The position numbers and the translations under genes were made by a program. This document shows positions 25,839 to 35,273 of a DNA stretch of 49,763 nucleotides, piece after piece. Each line of letters opens with the position of its first letter. Positions within the stretch are counted from its first letter, which is position 1. Source of the DNA: an uncultured Clostridia bacterium (lineage in GTDB: Bacteria > Bacillota > Clostridia > TANB77 > CAG-508); NCBI GenBank assembly GCA_948664205.1, contig CAPNDH010000004.1:1-49763 (forward strand), read 5' to 3'. The notes beneath the pieces were generated by a model. That model was not told the DNA's origin. It saw only the letters and a program-made list of their open reading frames with translations, and made no database searches.

Positions 25839-26747
25839 CTAGACTTCTAAGTATTTTCTCATTGATATTATACTTCCTAATGCTCCTATTCCTGTTCCTA
25901 AAACTAAGTATACTGTAATTATTAGTCCAAATATTTCTGAGAATGTTAGTAGGCTTAAGCCCATATTTGAGAATACATCTGATGATGTAATTTGTCCCAT
26001 TAATGAATTATATGCTATTCCTAGTAGTAATACTGAAATAAGTGCTGCGACTACCCCTATTATTATACCTTCTACTATAAATGGCCACCTTATGAAACCA
26101 TTTGTTGCTCCTACATATTTCATTATTGAAATTTCTTTTCTTCTTGCATGTACTGTAAGTTTTATTGTATTTGCTATAATGAATACTGATATAACTATTA
26201 GTAATACTAATATTACTGCTGAAACAATCCTTACACCATTTGTTACCTTTATTAAGGCTTCTATTGTCTTATCTCTAAGTTCTATATTTTTTACATTTTC
26301 AAAACCTTCTATTTGTGCTTTTACTTCTTCAGATTTTTCAAGTTTTGTCAATGTTACTACAAATGAATCTGTTATTGGATTATCGTCTCCTACATATGCA
26401 TCAAGTATTCTTGCATTTTCTCCAAATCTTTCTTTAAATGTATTCATTCCTTGTTCTTTTGATATAAATTCTACTTTTGCAACATCTGGTATATCTTTGA
26501 TTTTCTCTTCTAGAGTTCTAATTTGCTCATCTGAAACTTTTTGTGTCATAAATACTTGCATTCCTTGGTTTGCTTCTAATTCTTTCATCATGTGGTTAAC
26601 GTTTTCGCCAATTAAGAAGAACAAACCAAATATAAGCATTGTTGCACACATTATCATTAATGATGCACCAGTAGATTTTTTATTTTTCATTACATTGTGA
26701 AAACCTTCACTTAATAAATATCCTATTACATTATATCTCACTATCAT
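25839..26747 (-). CDS. ftsX: Cell division ABC-type permease FtsX
   Basis: Membrane subunit of the FtsEX complex: four transmembrane segments, one after the N-terminus (GASLMIMCATMLIFGLFFLI) and three C-terminal, with a large extracytoplasmic loop (~residues 50-165) that contacts coiled-coil activators. I prefer the start at 26747 (MIVRYNVIGY), 302 aa, just inside the end of ftsE (stop at 26731), with AAAGGTGG upstream; an ATG six codons earlier is possible. The overlap with ftsE implies translational coupling. Confidence 0.95.
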   Translation of the reverse strand: MIVRYNVIGYLLSEGFHNVMKNKKSTGASLMIMCATMLIFGLFFLIGENVNHMMKELEANQGMQVFMTQKVSDEQIRTLEEKIKDIPDVAKVEFISKEQGMNTFKERFGENARILDAYVGDDNPITDSFVVTLTKLEKSEEVKAQIEGFENVKNIELRDKTIEALIKVTNGVRIVSAVILVLLIVISVFIIANTIKLTVHARRKEISIMKYVGATNGFIRWPFIVEGIIIGVVAALISVLLLGIAYNSLMGQITSSDVFSNMGLSLLTFSEIFGLIITVYLVLGTGIGALGSIISMRKYLEV

Positions 26748-27417
26748 AACCACCTTTTTTATCATCTCTTATGATGTTTCCATCACTTATTTCTATAACT
26801 CTCTTTTTCATTCTATCTACTATATCTTTTGCGTGTGTTGCTATTACTACTGTTGTTCCTCTCATATTGATATCATTTAAAAGTGTCATGATATCCCAAG
26901 CTGTTTCTGGATCTAAGTTTCCTGTTGGCTCATCTGCTATAAGCATTGATGGATTGTTTACTAATGCTCTTGCTAAAGCTACCCTTTGTTGTTCTCCTCC
27001 AGATAGTTCATTTGGATACATTTTTGCTTTTCCACTTAAACCAACTAATGCTAAAACCATTGGGACTTGTCTTCTTATATGTCTTGGTGTAGCTTTTACT
27101 ATGTACATTGCAAATGCTACGTTTTCGTATACTGTTTTATCTGGTAAAAGTCTGAAATCTTGGAATACTACCCCCATACTTCTACGTAAGTATGGTACTC
27201 TTTTTGGTTTTAAATATGTAGTATCTTTTCCATTTATAATAATGTTTCCTGATGAAGGATCTTCCTCTTTTAATATCATTTTTATTAATGTTGATTTTCC
27301 TGATCCAGAAGAACCAACTAAAAATGCAAATTCACCTTTTTCTATTTTAAAATTAGCATTATGAACTGCCTCTGTTCCTGTCTCGTATGTCTTGCTTACA
27401 TTTTTAAATTCTATCAT
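26731..27417 (-). CDS. ftsE: Cell division ATP-binding protein FtsE
   Basis: A 228-aa ABC ATPase: Walker A GSSGSGKST (36-44), Q-loop FQDFRLL, signature LSGGEQQR, Walker B MLIADEP and switch His in ATHAKD. It drives the FtsX conformational change that activates wall hydrolases at the septum. It is first in the cluster ftsE-ftsX-M23-M23-ctpA, with AAAAAAGGAG upstream. Confidence 0.97.
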   Translation of the reverse strand: MIEFKNVSKTYETGTEAVHNANFKIEKGEFAFLVGSSGSGKSTLIKMILKEEDPSSGNIIINGKDTTYLKPKRVPYLRRSMGVVFQDFRLLPDKTVYENVAFAMYIVKATPRHIRRQVPMVLALVGLSGKAKMYPNELSGGEQQRVALARALVNNPSMLIADEPTGNLDPETAWDIMTLLNDINMRGTTVVIATHAKDIVDRMKKRVIEISDGNIIRDDKKGGYDSEI

Positions 27418-27780
27418 AATTTGCTCCTTTTTTACACAATAATTTATAATTATACATTTACACCTTAATCATAACAATAAAACAAAATATTTGCAATAGT
27501 TTTCACAATAAAAACATATACAATTTTTGGATATAATAAAATGGCTTTGCTACCCTACGTGTTAAATTGTTCCCTCCCAGTGAGTAATATATTTTATTTT
27601 TTCCATTTCACCCTCCAAGCTCATGGGTATTCCCCCGCGATCTGCGGGCTGTCGGGACTTCATTACAAAAATAAAATATATTACTCACTTTGCGCTACTC
27701 TATAACTTAAAACAGCGTATTATTCTACAATAAAATAAAGGCTTGGAAATCCATGCCTTTATAGTGTGAATTTTAAATTC
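27418..27780. other. Intergenic region carrying a large hairpin element
   Basis: It holds the hairpin element at 27541-27715 and a short terminator-like hairpin, AAAGGCTTGGAAATCCATGC plus CTTT (about 27738-27763), for the gene at 27781. No ORF is seen. Confidence 0.6.
27541..27715. repeat. Large hairpin element with conserved core, copy 1
   Basis: Perfect 23-bp arms (27579-27601 and 27667-27689) enclose a GC-rich core. On the minus strand the core reads TCCCGACAGCCC, a short GC stem, GGGGGAATACCC and GGAGGG. The outer flanks (GCTACCCTACGTGTTAAAT and GCGCTACTCTATAAC) are shared with copy 2 at 37765. Confidence 0.8.
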
Positions 27781-29304
27781 TTAATTTTTTATTTGTTTTA
27801 TATTTTTAAATTTCTCTTTTAACTCTATCTTGTTTATGCATATTGAAGCTACTGGAATTAGTGCTATTATGTATGGAATTATATACCTTGATTTTGCTTC
27901 CCATAGTATGTGAAATGCAAATCCCCCTATGAAAATGGTTATTAAGAATATTACATCAACTGAAAGATTTTTTCTGTTTTGTATTAATATTATTAAACTG
28001 CAAGTACACATTAGTATTAATAGTGTTTTTTGATATAACATAAGTGGCTTAGTAATATTTACTATTTGGTCATTTTCTTTGCTTACATTACTTCTTACTG
28101 CTGAGTAAGTATTTTCTGCCCACATTGATGTTATTTTCTTTGTATAAAAATCAAATGTATAATCTAAATTCTTACTAAAATATATTAATCTTTCTTTTAT
28201 TCTATCTTTATATTCTATTTCTTTATTTATTGGATCTTTTAATGCTGGCTCTCCTATATCTTCGTTATACCATCCATTACCTCTCCATGATTCTTCCATT
28301 GCCATTAGGAAATAACTTATATTGGGATATTCTTTTTCTTTATCTAAATTATATTTGTTTAAGTAGTATGTTTTTACAAGTGATGATGGTATTATTGATA
28401 TAATTATATACATCGCTATTATTAATACTTTTATTAAGTTTTGTTTTATATTTCTTTTTGTAATTCCATTGAATACATTTATTAATAAATATATTACTGT
28501 TGCAATTATAAATATTAAGCTATTCATTCTCATCATAAATGCTATCATTGTTAGTATTGACGCTATAATTGGATATTTAATTTTGCCAGTTTCATTATAT
28601 TTCATTATAAAGTAAACTGAAAATAGGCATAATGCTATACTTGGAATATCTCCATATATGAAGGTTGAAAGCATTGTTAATGATATAAATGTAGTTATTA
28701 GGAAAAATAAAAGTACTTTATTTATTTTGTGGCTTTTAGATAATTGTGTACCTATTTTATATAAAGCTATAACTATAAATATATTTCCTATAATATTTAG
28801 AACCCTTAATATTCCTATTCCATCATAATGTATTATTTTAAAAAACAGACTAAATACAAATGATAATGATATTTGTTGGTGATATGCTTGCATATATTCA
28901 CTAAGTGGAATATTTGCATATGTCATATTTGGTAGAAATTCTTCTAAATTTCCATTATAAAAAGTTTGTGCTAAATTACAAGCATGTATTTGATCCCCTA
29001 CTATTGGTGGCCTTACAAAAATACACCATACTATATTAAATATAGCATAAATAGTAATTGTACTAATAAATAATATTTTTCTAATTTTTTTCTTTTTTTC
29101 TATATCTTTATATATTTTTTCATTTATAACTTTATTTATAATATATAGTGATATTGCTAATATTATCATTCCTATTATATATATAAAGTTATTAAATTCT
29201 ATTGTAATATGTTCTGATAAATCAAGGTTTGCTGTAAATATTACGTTTAAAACTATTATTATACTTAAAAATATTAGTGTGCAAAAATATATAATTTTTT
29301 TCAT
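27781..29304 (-). CDS. Polytopic membrane protein, GT-C glycosyltransferase-like
   Basis: A 507-aa protein with about 12 hydrophobic segments. An extracytoplasmic loop near residues 95-140 (VRPPIVGDQIHACNLAQTFY) and a second one with WRGNGWYNEDIGEPALKD resemble PMT/GT39-type sugar transferases, though the acidic pair is less clear than in the protein at 8725. It is divergent from the GT51 gene at 29484. Monocistronic. Function uncertain. Confidence 0.65.
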   Translation of the reverse strand: MKKIIYFCTLIFLSIIIVLNVIFTANLDLSEHITIEFNNFIYIIGMIILAISLYIINKVINEKIYKDIEKKKKIRKILFISTITIYAIFNIVWCIFVRPPIVGDQIHACNLAQTFYNGNLEEFLPNMTYANIPLSEYMQAYHQQISLSFVFSLFFKIIHYDGIGILRVLNIIGNIFIVIALYKIGTQLSKSHKINKVLLFFLITTFISLTMLSTFIYGDIPSIALCLFSVYFIMKYNETGKIKYPIIASILTMIAFMMRMNSLIFIIATVIYLLINVFNGITKRNIKQNLIKVLIIAMYIIISIIPSSLVKTYYLNKYNLDKEKEYPNISYFLMAMEESWRGNGWYNEDIGEPALKDPINKEIEYKDRIKERLIYFSKNLDYTFDFYTKKITSMWAENTYSAVRSNVSKENDQIVNITKPLMLYQKTLLILMCTCSLIILIQNRKNLSVDVIFLITIFIGGFAFHILWEAKSRYIIPYIIALIPVASICINKIELKEKFKNIKQIKN

Positions 29305-29453
29305 TCTCTTCCCCTATTGTATTATTTTTTATTATCATATCATACTTTTTCATAATATAAAATGATTTTTTAAATTTTTATTTTTATACTACAAAATTTT
29401 AATGTTAATAAAATTTTAATAAATTAAGTATATATTTTTTAATTTTATTGTTA

Positions 29454-29459
29454 TATAAT
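29454..29459 (+). promoter_or_regulatory. Probable -10 box of the GT51 gene
   Basis: TATAAT, 25 nt before the start codon, in a strongly AT-rich divergent intergenic region. The -35 is not clear. Confidence 0.4.
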
Positions 29460-29483
29460 GTTAATTGCAAGGAGGGAATATAT

Positions 29484-30179
29484 ATGAAATTTATAAAAAG
29501 ATTATTATTAATTATTCTAGTAGTTTTAGTACTTATTTCTTCTTTTATTATTTATAATGGATATAGTATGTATAAAAGTGCAATTAAAGAGGTTAGTTTA
29601 GAGAAAAAAGTAGAAAATATTAAAAATGATGTTAATTTTGTTTCGATAAACGATGTTCCAAAATATTATTCAGATGCAATAATTGCTGTTGAAGACCATA
29701 GGTTTAAAGAGCATGGGGCTATTGATATAATTTCTATTGGAAGAGCTATTGTTTCAAATGTACAAGCTAAAGAGTTAAATGAGGGTGGCAGTACAATAAC
29801 TCAGCAAGTTGCAAAAAATTTGTATTTTATTAGTGAAAAGAACTTTGTTTATAGAAAAATTGCTGAAATATTTTTATCTTTTGATTTAGAAGATAACTAT
29901 TCTAAAGAGGAAATATTAGAGTTATATTTTAATACTATTTATTTTGGTGAAGGTTATTATGGAATTAAGGAAGCTTCAAAAGGATATTATGAAAAAGAGC
30001 CTAAGGATTTAAGTTTATTTGAGGCAACTCTTTTAGCTGGTGTTCCAAATGCTCCTTCTGTATATGCTCCTACAATTAACCCAGATTTAGCTAAAAGTAG
30101 ACAGGGTAAAGTTATTCGTTCTATGGTTGAGTATGGGTATTTGAGTCAGGAAGAAGCCAACAAAATAGAGCAGAACTAA
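29484..30179 (+). CDS. mtgA: Monofunctional peptidoglycan glycosyltransferase (GT51)
   Basis: Polymerises lipid II into glycan strands outside the membrane. The 231-aa protein has an N-terminal membrane anchor (LLLIILVVLVLISSFII) and a GT51 domain with the catalytic EDHRFKEHG motif, GGSTITQQVAKNLYF, and KEEILELYFNTIYFG. It has no transpeptidase domain. I chose the start MKFIKRLL at 29484 because AAGGAGGG lies 9 nt upstream. It is alone on the plus strand among wall-related minus-strand genes. Confidence 0.93.
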   Translation: MKFIKRLLLIILVVLVLISSFIIYNGYSMYKSAIKEVSLEKKVENIKNDVNFVSINDVPKYYSDAIIAVEDHRFKEHGAIDIISIGRAIVSNVQAKELNEGGSTITQQVAKNLYFISEKNFVYRKIAEIFLSFDLEDNYSKEEILELYFNTIYFGEGYYGIKEASKGYYEKEPKDLSLFEATLLAGVPNAPSVYAPTINPDLAKSRQGKVIRSMVEYGYLSQEEANKIEQN

Positions 30180-30199
30180 AAGTTCTGCTCTATTTTGTT
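30164..30199. terminator. Bidirectional terminator
   Basis: CAAAATAGAGCAGAACT and its complement enclose a tiny loop and overlap the end of the GT51 gene. It is shared with the convergent gene ending at 30203. Confidence 0.85.
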
Positions 30200-30202
30200 T
30201 TA

Positions 30203-30667
30203 CTATTCTTCCTCTTTATTGAAAGGACACTTTTTGGGTTTATTACTCCAAAATCTTCCGAATTCATCTGAAGTTATATCCATATCTGGATTTAACAGAC
30301 AAACTCTTTTTCTTTCTGATATTCTTTGGTATTCATTTGGTTTAAATGATCCTCCAAATATTTTTTCTATATCACTATTTGTCATTCCGAATCTGCATTG
30401 ATAGCAATTCCTAACTTTACCTGTAAATGAAATATCTACATTGAAAGAATATACATTATAATATATTGTATTGTCGTTGAAGTCTTGTTTTTTTTGAATT
30501 TTTCCTTCTCTTAATAAATCTTCCAAAATATCTTCAAATTTATTATCATTAACTTTTAATGTTCCATTATAGTCCCGTGCAAAGATATCATATAATTCTA
30601 ATAATGTAATTCCTTGTTTTTTGTCAAGAATTTCTACTATAATTTTTTTCACATCATTAATACACAT
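30203..30667 (-). CDS. Hypothetical winged-helix-like protein, 154 aa
   Basis: No family recognised. The first ~75 residues look like a winged helix (VKKIIVEILDKKQGITLLEL, then DILEDLLREGKIQKK). The C-terminal half has four Cys (CYQC, VCLL, KCPF) that could bind metal. The start has GGAGG 7 nt upstream. Residue 32 is an in-frame CGG (30575-30577) read straight; a +1 shift there would hit a stop after a few codons. With the ORFs at 100, 15064 and 37459 it forms a set of orphan genes that use CGG. Acquired gene is an inference. Confidence 0.65.
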   Translation of the reverse strand: MCINDVKKIIVEILDKKQGITLLELYDIFARDYNGTLKVNDNKFEDILEDLLREGKIQKKQDFNDNTIYYNVYSFNVDISFTGKVRNCYQCRFGMTNSDIEKIFGGSFKPNEYQRISERKRVCLLNPDMDITSDEFGRFWSNKPKKCPFNKEEE

Positions 30668-30780
30668 ATTATGCCCTCCTTAACAAATTATTGTTTGCAA
30701 GTTTCATTTACCATAATTATATTAATATATATCATATTTTATGTCGTATTGCAACAGTTTTTATTACTATTATGTCAATT

Positions 30781-31342
30781 TTATTTTTCTAACCATTTTT
30801 TATATGCTTCTATTATTTTATTAGCTTGTTTTTCTGGGTTTCCTTCAGTTGTATCTATTACTAAGTCATAATTTGATAAGTCTTGTTTTTTTACATTATA
30901 TAGTTTAAAATATCTTTCGTTTTCTAAATTATATCTTGTTATTAAATCTTGTTTTTGTTCTTCTATGGTTGCAAAGTTTTCTGTTGCTTTTCTTTTTTCA
31001 TCTCCAAATGCTCTTTTTGCTGCTTCGTCTATATCTACTGTTAAGTATACTTTAAATGATTCTGGAATAGCGTACCAACCGAAGCCTTGCGTCTATAACA
31101 AATTCTTCATGTGTTTTTGCATATTCCGTAGCACTTTTTTCTATTGCATGGTCTATTTCTGGGTGTTTTTCTACATATTTATTAAAACTTGTTACATCCA
31201 TATTATGCTCTTTGGCTAATTTTCTAAAGTATTCTCCATTTTTATATATTCCATAATTTAATTTTTCTGTTATTATTTTTGCTATTACAGTTTTTCCACT
31301 TGCTAGTTCTCCTGTTATTGATATAATTTTTTTCTTTTTCAT
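30781..31342 (-). CDS. Cytidylate-kinase-like nucleotide kinase; +1 frameshift at CGG
   Basis: A 186-aa P-loop kinase once one base is skipped. The first part (31342-31082) has ISITGELASGKT, NGEYFRKLA and EEFVIDAR. The rest (to the TAA at 30781) has GWYAIPESFKVYLTVD, the lid DEAAKRAFGDEKR and a helical C-terminus ending IIEAYKKWLEK. The two halves join at CTT CGG T (CGG at 31079-31081) read as CTT-C-GGT, giving DARLGWYAIP, which matches the usual RL.WY.IP pattern of the family. The length 562 nt is 3n+1. The start at 31342 has AAAGGAG. The substrate is probably a (d)NMP. It is downstream of rpoZ across a repeat cluster. Confidence 0.8.
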
Positions 31343-31666
31343 AACGTACTCCTTTTTTTTCAAATATATTATTAAAGGGCGTAATTCGGTATTCCTATGT
31401 GGTATTCCTTACCGATTAAGCCCCTACATCAAACCGTAGGTTTGTATTATTCACTATTCACTTAAGCTATTCCTTCGAAGAACGGACGAGTTATGCAAAG
31501 CCCCTACAAATATTATTTGTTCTTTGCTACAATTTAATTGAATTTTATGAAGAGCGGGTCGCTTGACAACACTGCGACCTCCTACATCATTTTAATTTTA
31601 TTGAAGAATAGGCAAACATTGATGTTTGCCCTACATATTATATATTATTTTCAAAATATTTTTATT
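31343..31666. repeat. Repeat cluster between rpoZ and the kinase gene
   Basis: Four units in tandem: the TTCGGTA/TACCGA subtype (31373-31427), a CTTCGAAGAACGGACG unit (31451-31508), GGGTCGC...GCGACC (31551-31587) and GGCAAAC...GTTTGCC (31600-31637), each ending in CCTACA. No gene is seen. Confidence 0.75.
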
Positions 31667-31864
31667 TTATTCTTCTGTTTCTATTTTAACTTTATCTTCT
31701 GCTATTTCGTTTGCTGCAACTGTTACTGGTGCTTCCTCATCAACATTTGTAAGTTTTTCTTTTCCTTCTGCTATTTGTCTTGCTCTTTTTGCTGTTGCTA
31801 TTACTAATCTAAATTTGCTATCAGCTTTTTCTAATAATTCTGCTGTTGTTGGTTTTACCATCAT
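31667..31864 (-). CDS. rpoZ: DNA-directed RNA polymerase subunit omega
   Basis: A 65-aa small RNA polymerase subunit that helps assemble the core enzyme. It has the KADSKFRLVIATAKRARQI segment, typical of omega. The acidic C-terminus is short. It directly follows yicC (23 bp), as commonly seen in Firmicutes, although gmk and remA, often present in this block, are missing here. Confidence 0.92.
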   Translation of the reverse strand: MMVKPTTAELLEKADSKFRLVIATAKRARQIAEGKEKLTNVDEEAPVTVAANEIAEDKVKIETEE

Positions 31865-31886
31865 AATTATCGTTCCCCTTTCTTAT

Positions 31887-32762
31887 TTACTCTATATTTT
31901 GTATTTGCTCGCGTATGTCTTCTAATGCTGTTTTTATTTCTATAACTAAATTTGTTATATCTAAACTTCCAGATTTAGAACCTGTTGTATTTATTTCTCT
32001 ATTCATTTCTTGAATAAGAAAATCCATTTTTTTGCCTATTGGCTTTTCTTCTTTAAGCATTGCCTTAAATTGATTTATATGGCTTCTTAGTCTTGTTATT
32101 TCTTCCTCTACTGAGCTTTTATCTGCATATATAACAACTTCTTGCGCAAGCCTTGCTTCATCTACTATGTCTGTTTTTAGTATTTCTTTTATTTTCTCAT
32201 TTAATTTTACTACATATTCTTCTATAAGTCCAGTAGAATATTCAGAAATTTTTTCTATTTGTGGTTCTATTTTTGATATTCTTCCTTCTAAGTCTTCTTT
32301 TATTTTATTTCCTTCTATTTCTCTCATACTTACAAAATTACATATTGCTTCATTTAAACATTCTAATAGTTCACTTTCTATCACATCTTCATCATCATTA
32401 CTATCTTTTAAAGTTAATACATCTGGTAATTTTGTTATTTCTGTTACTGGTATATTTATACTTAAATTGTTTTCATTTGCAAGTTCTATAAATTTGTCCA
32501 TATAATTTTTAACAAGTTCTTTATTTACTATAATATCTTTTCCTTCATTACTGTAATTTTCAAATGTTATAAATACGTCAACTTTCCCTCTTGATATATT
32601 ATTAGATATAGTCTTCTTTATTTTATCTTCTAAATAGCTTAAACTTCGTGGTAATTTTATAGATATATCATTATATTTATGATTTACACTTTTTATTTCT
32701 ATATTATATATTCTATCATTTTTTTCTAATTTGGCTCTTCCAAACCCTGTCATACTTTTCAT
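31887..32762 (-). CDS. yicC: YicC family endoribonuclease
   Basis: A 291-aa YicC/YloC-type protein: N-terminal MKSMTGFGRA, IEIKSVNHKYNDISIKLPRS, and the C-terminal DUF1732 segment with EEITRLRSHINQF and GKKMDFLIQEMNREINT, then GSKS. YicC proteins cut structured RNA and affect small-RNA stability. Complete and in its usual place before rpoZ. Confidence 0.95.
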   Translation of the reverse strand: MKSMTGFGRAKLEKNDRIYNIEIKSVNHKYNDISIKLPRSLSYLEDKIKKTISNNISRGKVDVFITFENYSNEGKDIIVNKELVKNYMDKFIELANENNLSINIPVTEITKLPDVLTLKDSNDDEDVIESELLECLNEAICNFVSMREIEGNKIKEDLEGRISKIEPQIEKISEYSTGLIEEYVVKLNEKIKEILKTDIVDEARLAQEVVIYADKSSVEEEITRLRSHINQFKAMLKEEKPIGKKMDFLIQEMNREINTTGSKSGSLDITNLVIEIKTALEDIREQIQNIE

Positions 32763-32785
32763 ATTTTAAATTTTTCCTTCCATTA

Positions 32786-33493
32786 TTACTTTTTAGCAAT
32801 TTTTCTAATATCATTTTTATATTTCTTTGCTTCCTTTTTCTGTTTCATATATATTATTATTGAATTTCCTACATAGTATATAGCAAATAATAGTGCTACC
32901 AAAGTCATACTACTAACAAATTTATTATTATAATGTAAATATATTTTTAAAGATATTAATGTTGATATTGACAAAAACATTAATTCAATTCCTCTTTTTG
33001 CCCATTTTCCACTATCTTTTTTATATGCTATTTCATATATGAATATAGTTAGCATTATTAATGCTATACTTATTACTTTTATTCCTATAAAAAATATATT
33101 TTTCTCTATAGTTTTAAATCCTATTGTTAATAGTATAAAATATATTAATATTACACTTGCATATATAATATTTACAAATATATCTTTGTATACTTTTGAA
33201 ATTTCTTCTTTAAATGTGGTATTATTTTTTTTAATTTGTTCTTCTATTGTTTCAAGTTCAGTTTCTATTTGTGTTTTCTTTGGTAAATTTGTTCTTTTGC
33301 TTGCAGATTTTTTTTCTTTATCTTTGTTTACTTGTGCTACATTTTTTTGTTCGGCTTTCTCTTTTTTTTGTACTTTTTTTGTTTCTTCTTCCATTTTTTC
33401 TATTACATCTGCAAATCTCTCATTTGGTTTTACTTCTTTTTTTGTTTTTTTAGTTGTTTTCTTCTCTTTAGTTTCTTTAATTTCTTCAGACAT
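32786..33493 (-). CDS. Hypothetical membrane protein with Lys-rich N-terminus
   Basis: 235 aa. The first ~95 residues are highly charged and low-complexity (ETKEKKTTKKTKKEVKPNER and similar), followed by four hydrophobic segments between about 110 and 220 and a basic tail. No family recognised. It sits between rsmE (15 bp downstream of its stop) and yicC and is probably part of the same transcript. No in-frame CGG. Confidence 0.7.
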   Translation of the reverse strand: MSEEIKETKEKKTTKKTKKEVKPNERFADVIEKMEEETKKVQKKEKAEQKNVAQVNKDKEKKSASKRTNLPKKTQIETELETIEEQIKKNNTTFKEEISKVYKDIFVNIIYASVILIYFILLTIGFKTIEKNIFFIGIKVISIALIMLTIFIYEIAYKKDSGKWAKRGIELMFLSISTLISLKIYLHYNNKFVSSMTLVALLFAIYYVGNSIIIYMKQKKEAKKYKNDIRKIAKK

Positions 33494-33507
33494 AATTTTT
33501 TTCCTTT

Positions 33508-34248
33508 CTAATTATCTTCTAATTCATAAATTATATTACTTGCTACAACTATTGGCGCGGTTTCTGTTCTTAGTATTCTATTTCCTAATGTAACAATAAT
33601 TGCTCCATTTTCTTTTAATTTTTGTATTTCTTTTATATCTATTCCACCCTCTGGGCCTATTAATACTCCTATTTTTCTAGCTGTAGTATTGCTTTTTAAT
33701 ACTTCTTTTAAAGTTCTTGTATCTTCCTCTTCGTATGCTACTATAAATAAATCATATTCTTTTATTTTAGTATATAATTCTGATATTTTTATAACATTTT
33801 CTATTTGTGGTATTATATCTCTTTTACTTTGTTTTGCTGCTACTTCGGAAATTTTTTGCCATCTTTCTACTTTCTTTATGCTATCTTTTTCATCTAATTT
33901 AACTATACATCTTTCCATACTAACTGGAATAATTTTCTTTACACCTATTTCTGTTGTTTTTTGTATAATAAGCTCCATTTTATCTGCCTTTGGAAGCCCT
34001 TGATACATATGTATATCTACACTTGTTTCTGATTTAGATGGTATTTTTTCTATAATTTTACAGCTTATTCTTTCATTACTATATTCTATTATTTCTGCCA
34101 TATAGTTTTCAGATGTAGATAAGTTATTTATTTGTACTTTGTCTTCTTTTCTCATTCTTAGTACATTTACTATATGGTTTACATCTGTTCCTGTAATTTC
34201 TATTCTATTTTCTTTTATTTGTTCATCTTTCACAAAAAATTTCTGCAT
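33508..34248 (-). CDS. rsmE: 16S rRNA (uracil1498-N3)-methyltransferase
   Basis: A 246-aa SPOUT-class methyltransferase that modifies U1498 in the small subunit. An N-terminal PUA-like part (FFVKDEQI...VLRMRKEDKVQI) is followed by the knotted domain: QKTTEIGVKKIIPVSMERC, SVLIGPEGG-like GVLIGPEGGIDIKEI, and TLGNRILRTETAPI. Complete. Confidence 0.96.
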   Translation of the reverse strand: MQKFFVKDEQIKENRIEITGTDVNHIVNVLRMRKEDKVQINNLSTSENYMAEIIEYSNERISCKIIEKIPSKSETSVDIHMYQGLPKADKMELIIQKTTEIGVKKIIPVSMERCIVKLDEKDSIKKVERWQKISEVAAKQSKRDIIPQIENVIKISELYTKIKEYDLFIVAYEEEDTRTLKEVLKSNTTARKIGVLIGPEGGIDIKEIQKLKENGAIIVTLGNRILRTETAPIVVASNIIYELEDN

Positions 34249-34315
34249 AATAATTCCTTCTTTTCTTTTTTGTAATTATATCATACTTTTAGGTTTATGC
34301 AAATAAAAATCAAAT

Positions 34316-34382
34316 AAAAGGAAAGAATTGTGACGTGTACAAAAATTTCTAATTTTTGTACACGTCACAATTCTTTCCTTTT
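34316..34382. terminator. Very long perfect terminator hairpin
   Basis: 32-nt arms (34316-34347 and 34351-34382) with a 3-nt loop, containing GGAAAGAATTGTGACGTGTA. It abuts the stop of the SDR gene. Confidence 0.85.
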
Positions 34383-35122
34383 TAGCTTCTTGCTAAACCG
34401 TCTACTGATAATACTACTCCTGTAATATAACTTGCCATATCGCTTGCTAAGAATAAGAATGCATTTGCTATATCTCGTGGCTCTCCAATTCTTTTTAGTG
34501 GAATAGTCCCAATTAGTGGAGCTATCATTTCTTTTGGTAAATTTTTGACCATATCTGTATTTGTTATTCCTGGTGCTACTGCATTTACTCTTATATTAAA
34601 TGGTGCAAGTTCTCTTGCTAAAGATAGTGTTAAGCCATTTACTGCGAACTTACTTGTTGGGTATCCTACTCCTGATGGTTGACCATATTTACTTACCATT
34701 GATGATGTATTTAATATTACACCTTGACCTTGTTCTTTCATATATTTAGTTGCAACTTTAGAAGTATTAAATAAAGCATTTACATTTAAGTTCATAATAC
34801 TTTCGAAATCTTCTGCTTTAATATTTTCAATTGGTCCTTTTTGTGAAATACCTGCATTATTTACTAAAACATCTATATGTCCATATTTAGAATGTATTTC
34901 TTCAAATACTTTTTCTACTTCTTCATAATTATTTAAATTTGGATAATATCCCTCTACATTGATATTTTCATTTTTTAATTCTTCTACCGCTTTATTAACA
35001 GTTTCCTCACGTGAACCAAATAAAATTACAGTTGCTTTATTCTCATAAAAAGCTTTTACTGTTTCTAAACCAATCCCTCTAGTTCCTCCTGTTACTATTA
35101 CTACTTTATTTTCAAAATCCAT
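34382..35122 (-). CDS. SDR family oxidoreductase (FabG-like)
   Basis: A 246-aa short-chain dehydrogenase/reductase: NADP-binding TGGTRGIG (residues 11-18), NNAG, the catalytic Ser in ILNTSSMVS, YPTSK (YxxxK) and the C-terminal GVVLSVDGL. FabG-type 3-oxoacyl-ACP reductase is the closest guess, but it is outside a fab cluster, so the substrate is open. It is flanked by strong terminators on both sides, so it is monocistronic. Confidence 0.88.
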   Translation of the reverse strand: MDFENKVVIVTGGTRGIGLETVKAFYENKATVILFGSREETVNKAVEELKNENINVEGYYPNLNNYEEVEKVFEEIHSKYGHIDVLVNNAGISQKGPIENIKAEDFESIMNLNVNALFNTSKVATKYMKEQGQGVILNTSSMVSKYGQPSGVGYPTSKFAVNGLTLSLARELAPFNIRVNAVAPGITNTDMVKNLPKEMIAPLIGTIPLKRIGEPRDIANAFLFLASDMASYITGVVLSVDGLARS

Positions 35123-35203
35123 ATTATAATTCCTCCTTTTTACTTTTCTTATTTATTTTATAAAAGTTATTATTATAAATCAATAGTTTTGACCAATTAG
35201 TTT

Positions 35204-35273
35204 AAAAAAGAAAAGATAGTAAGATTTAGAATCTTTTAAATATGTTCCAAATCTTCCTATCTTTTCTTTTTTT
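35204..35273. terminator. Terminator of the HD-domain operon
   Basis: AAAAAAGAAAAGATAG...AAGATTT pairs with AAATCTT..CTATCTTTTCTTTTTT, directly after the stop at 35272. Confidence 0.8.

Noticed and set aside
25943..26700. Long plus-strand open frames opposite ftsX, plsC, pnp, dnaK and others
   Set aside because: They are antisense shadows caused by codon bias: hydrophobic Leu/Phe/Ser-rich translations, no ribosome sites and no homology, while the minus-strand genes are well supported.
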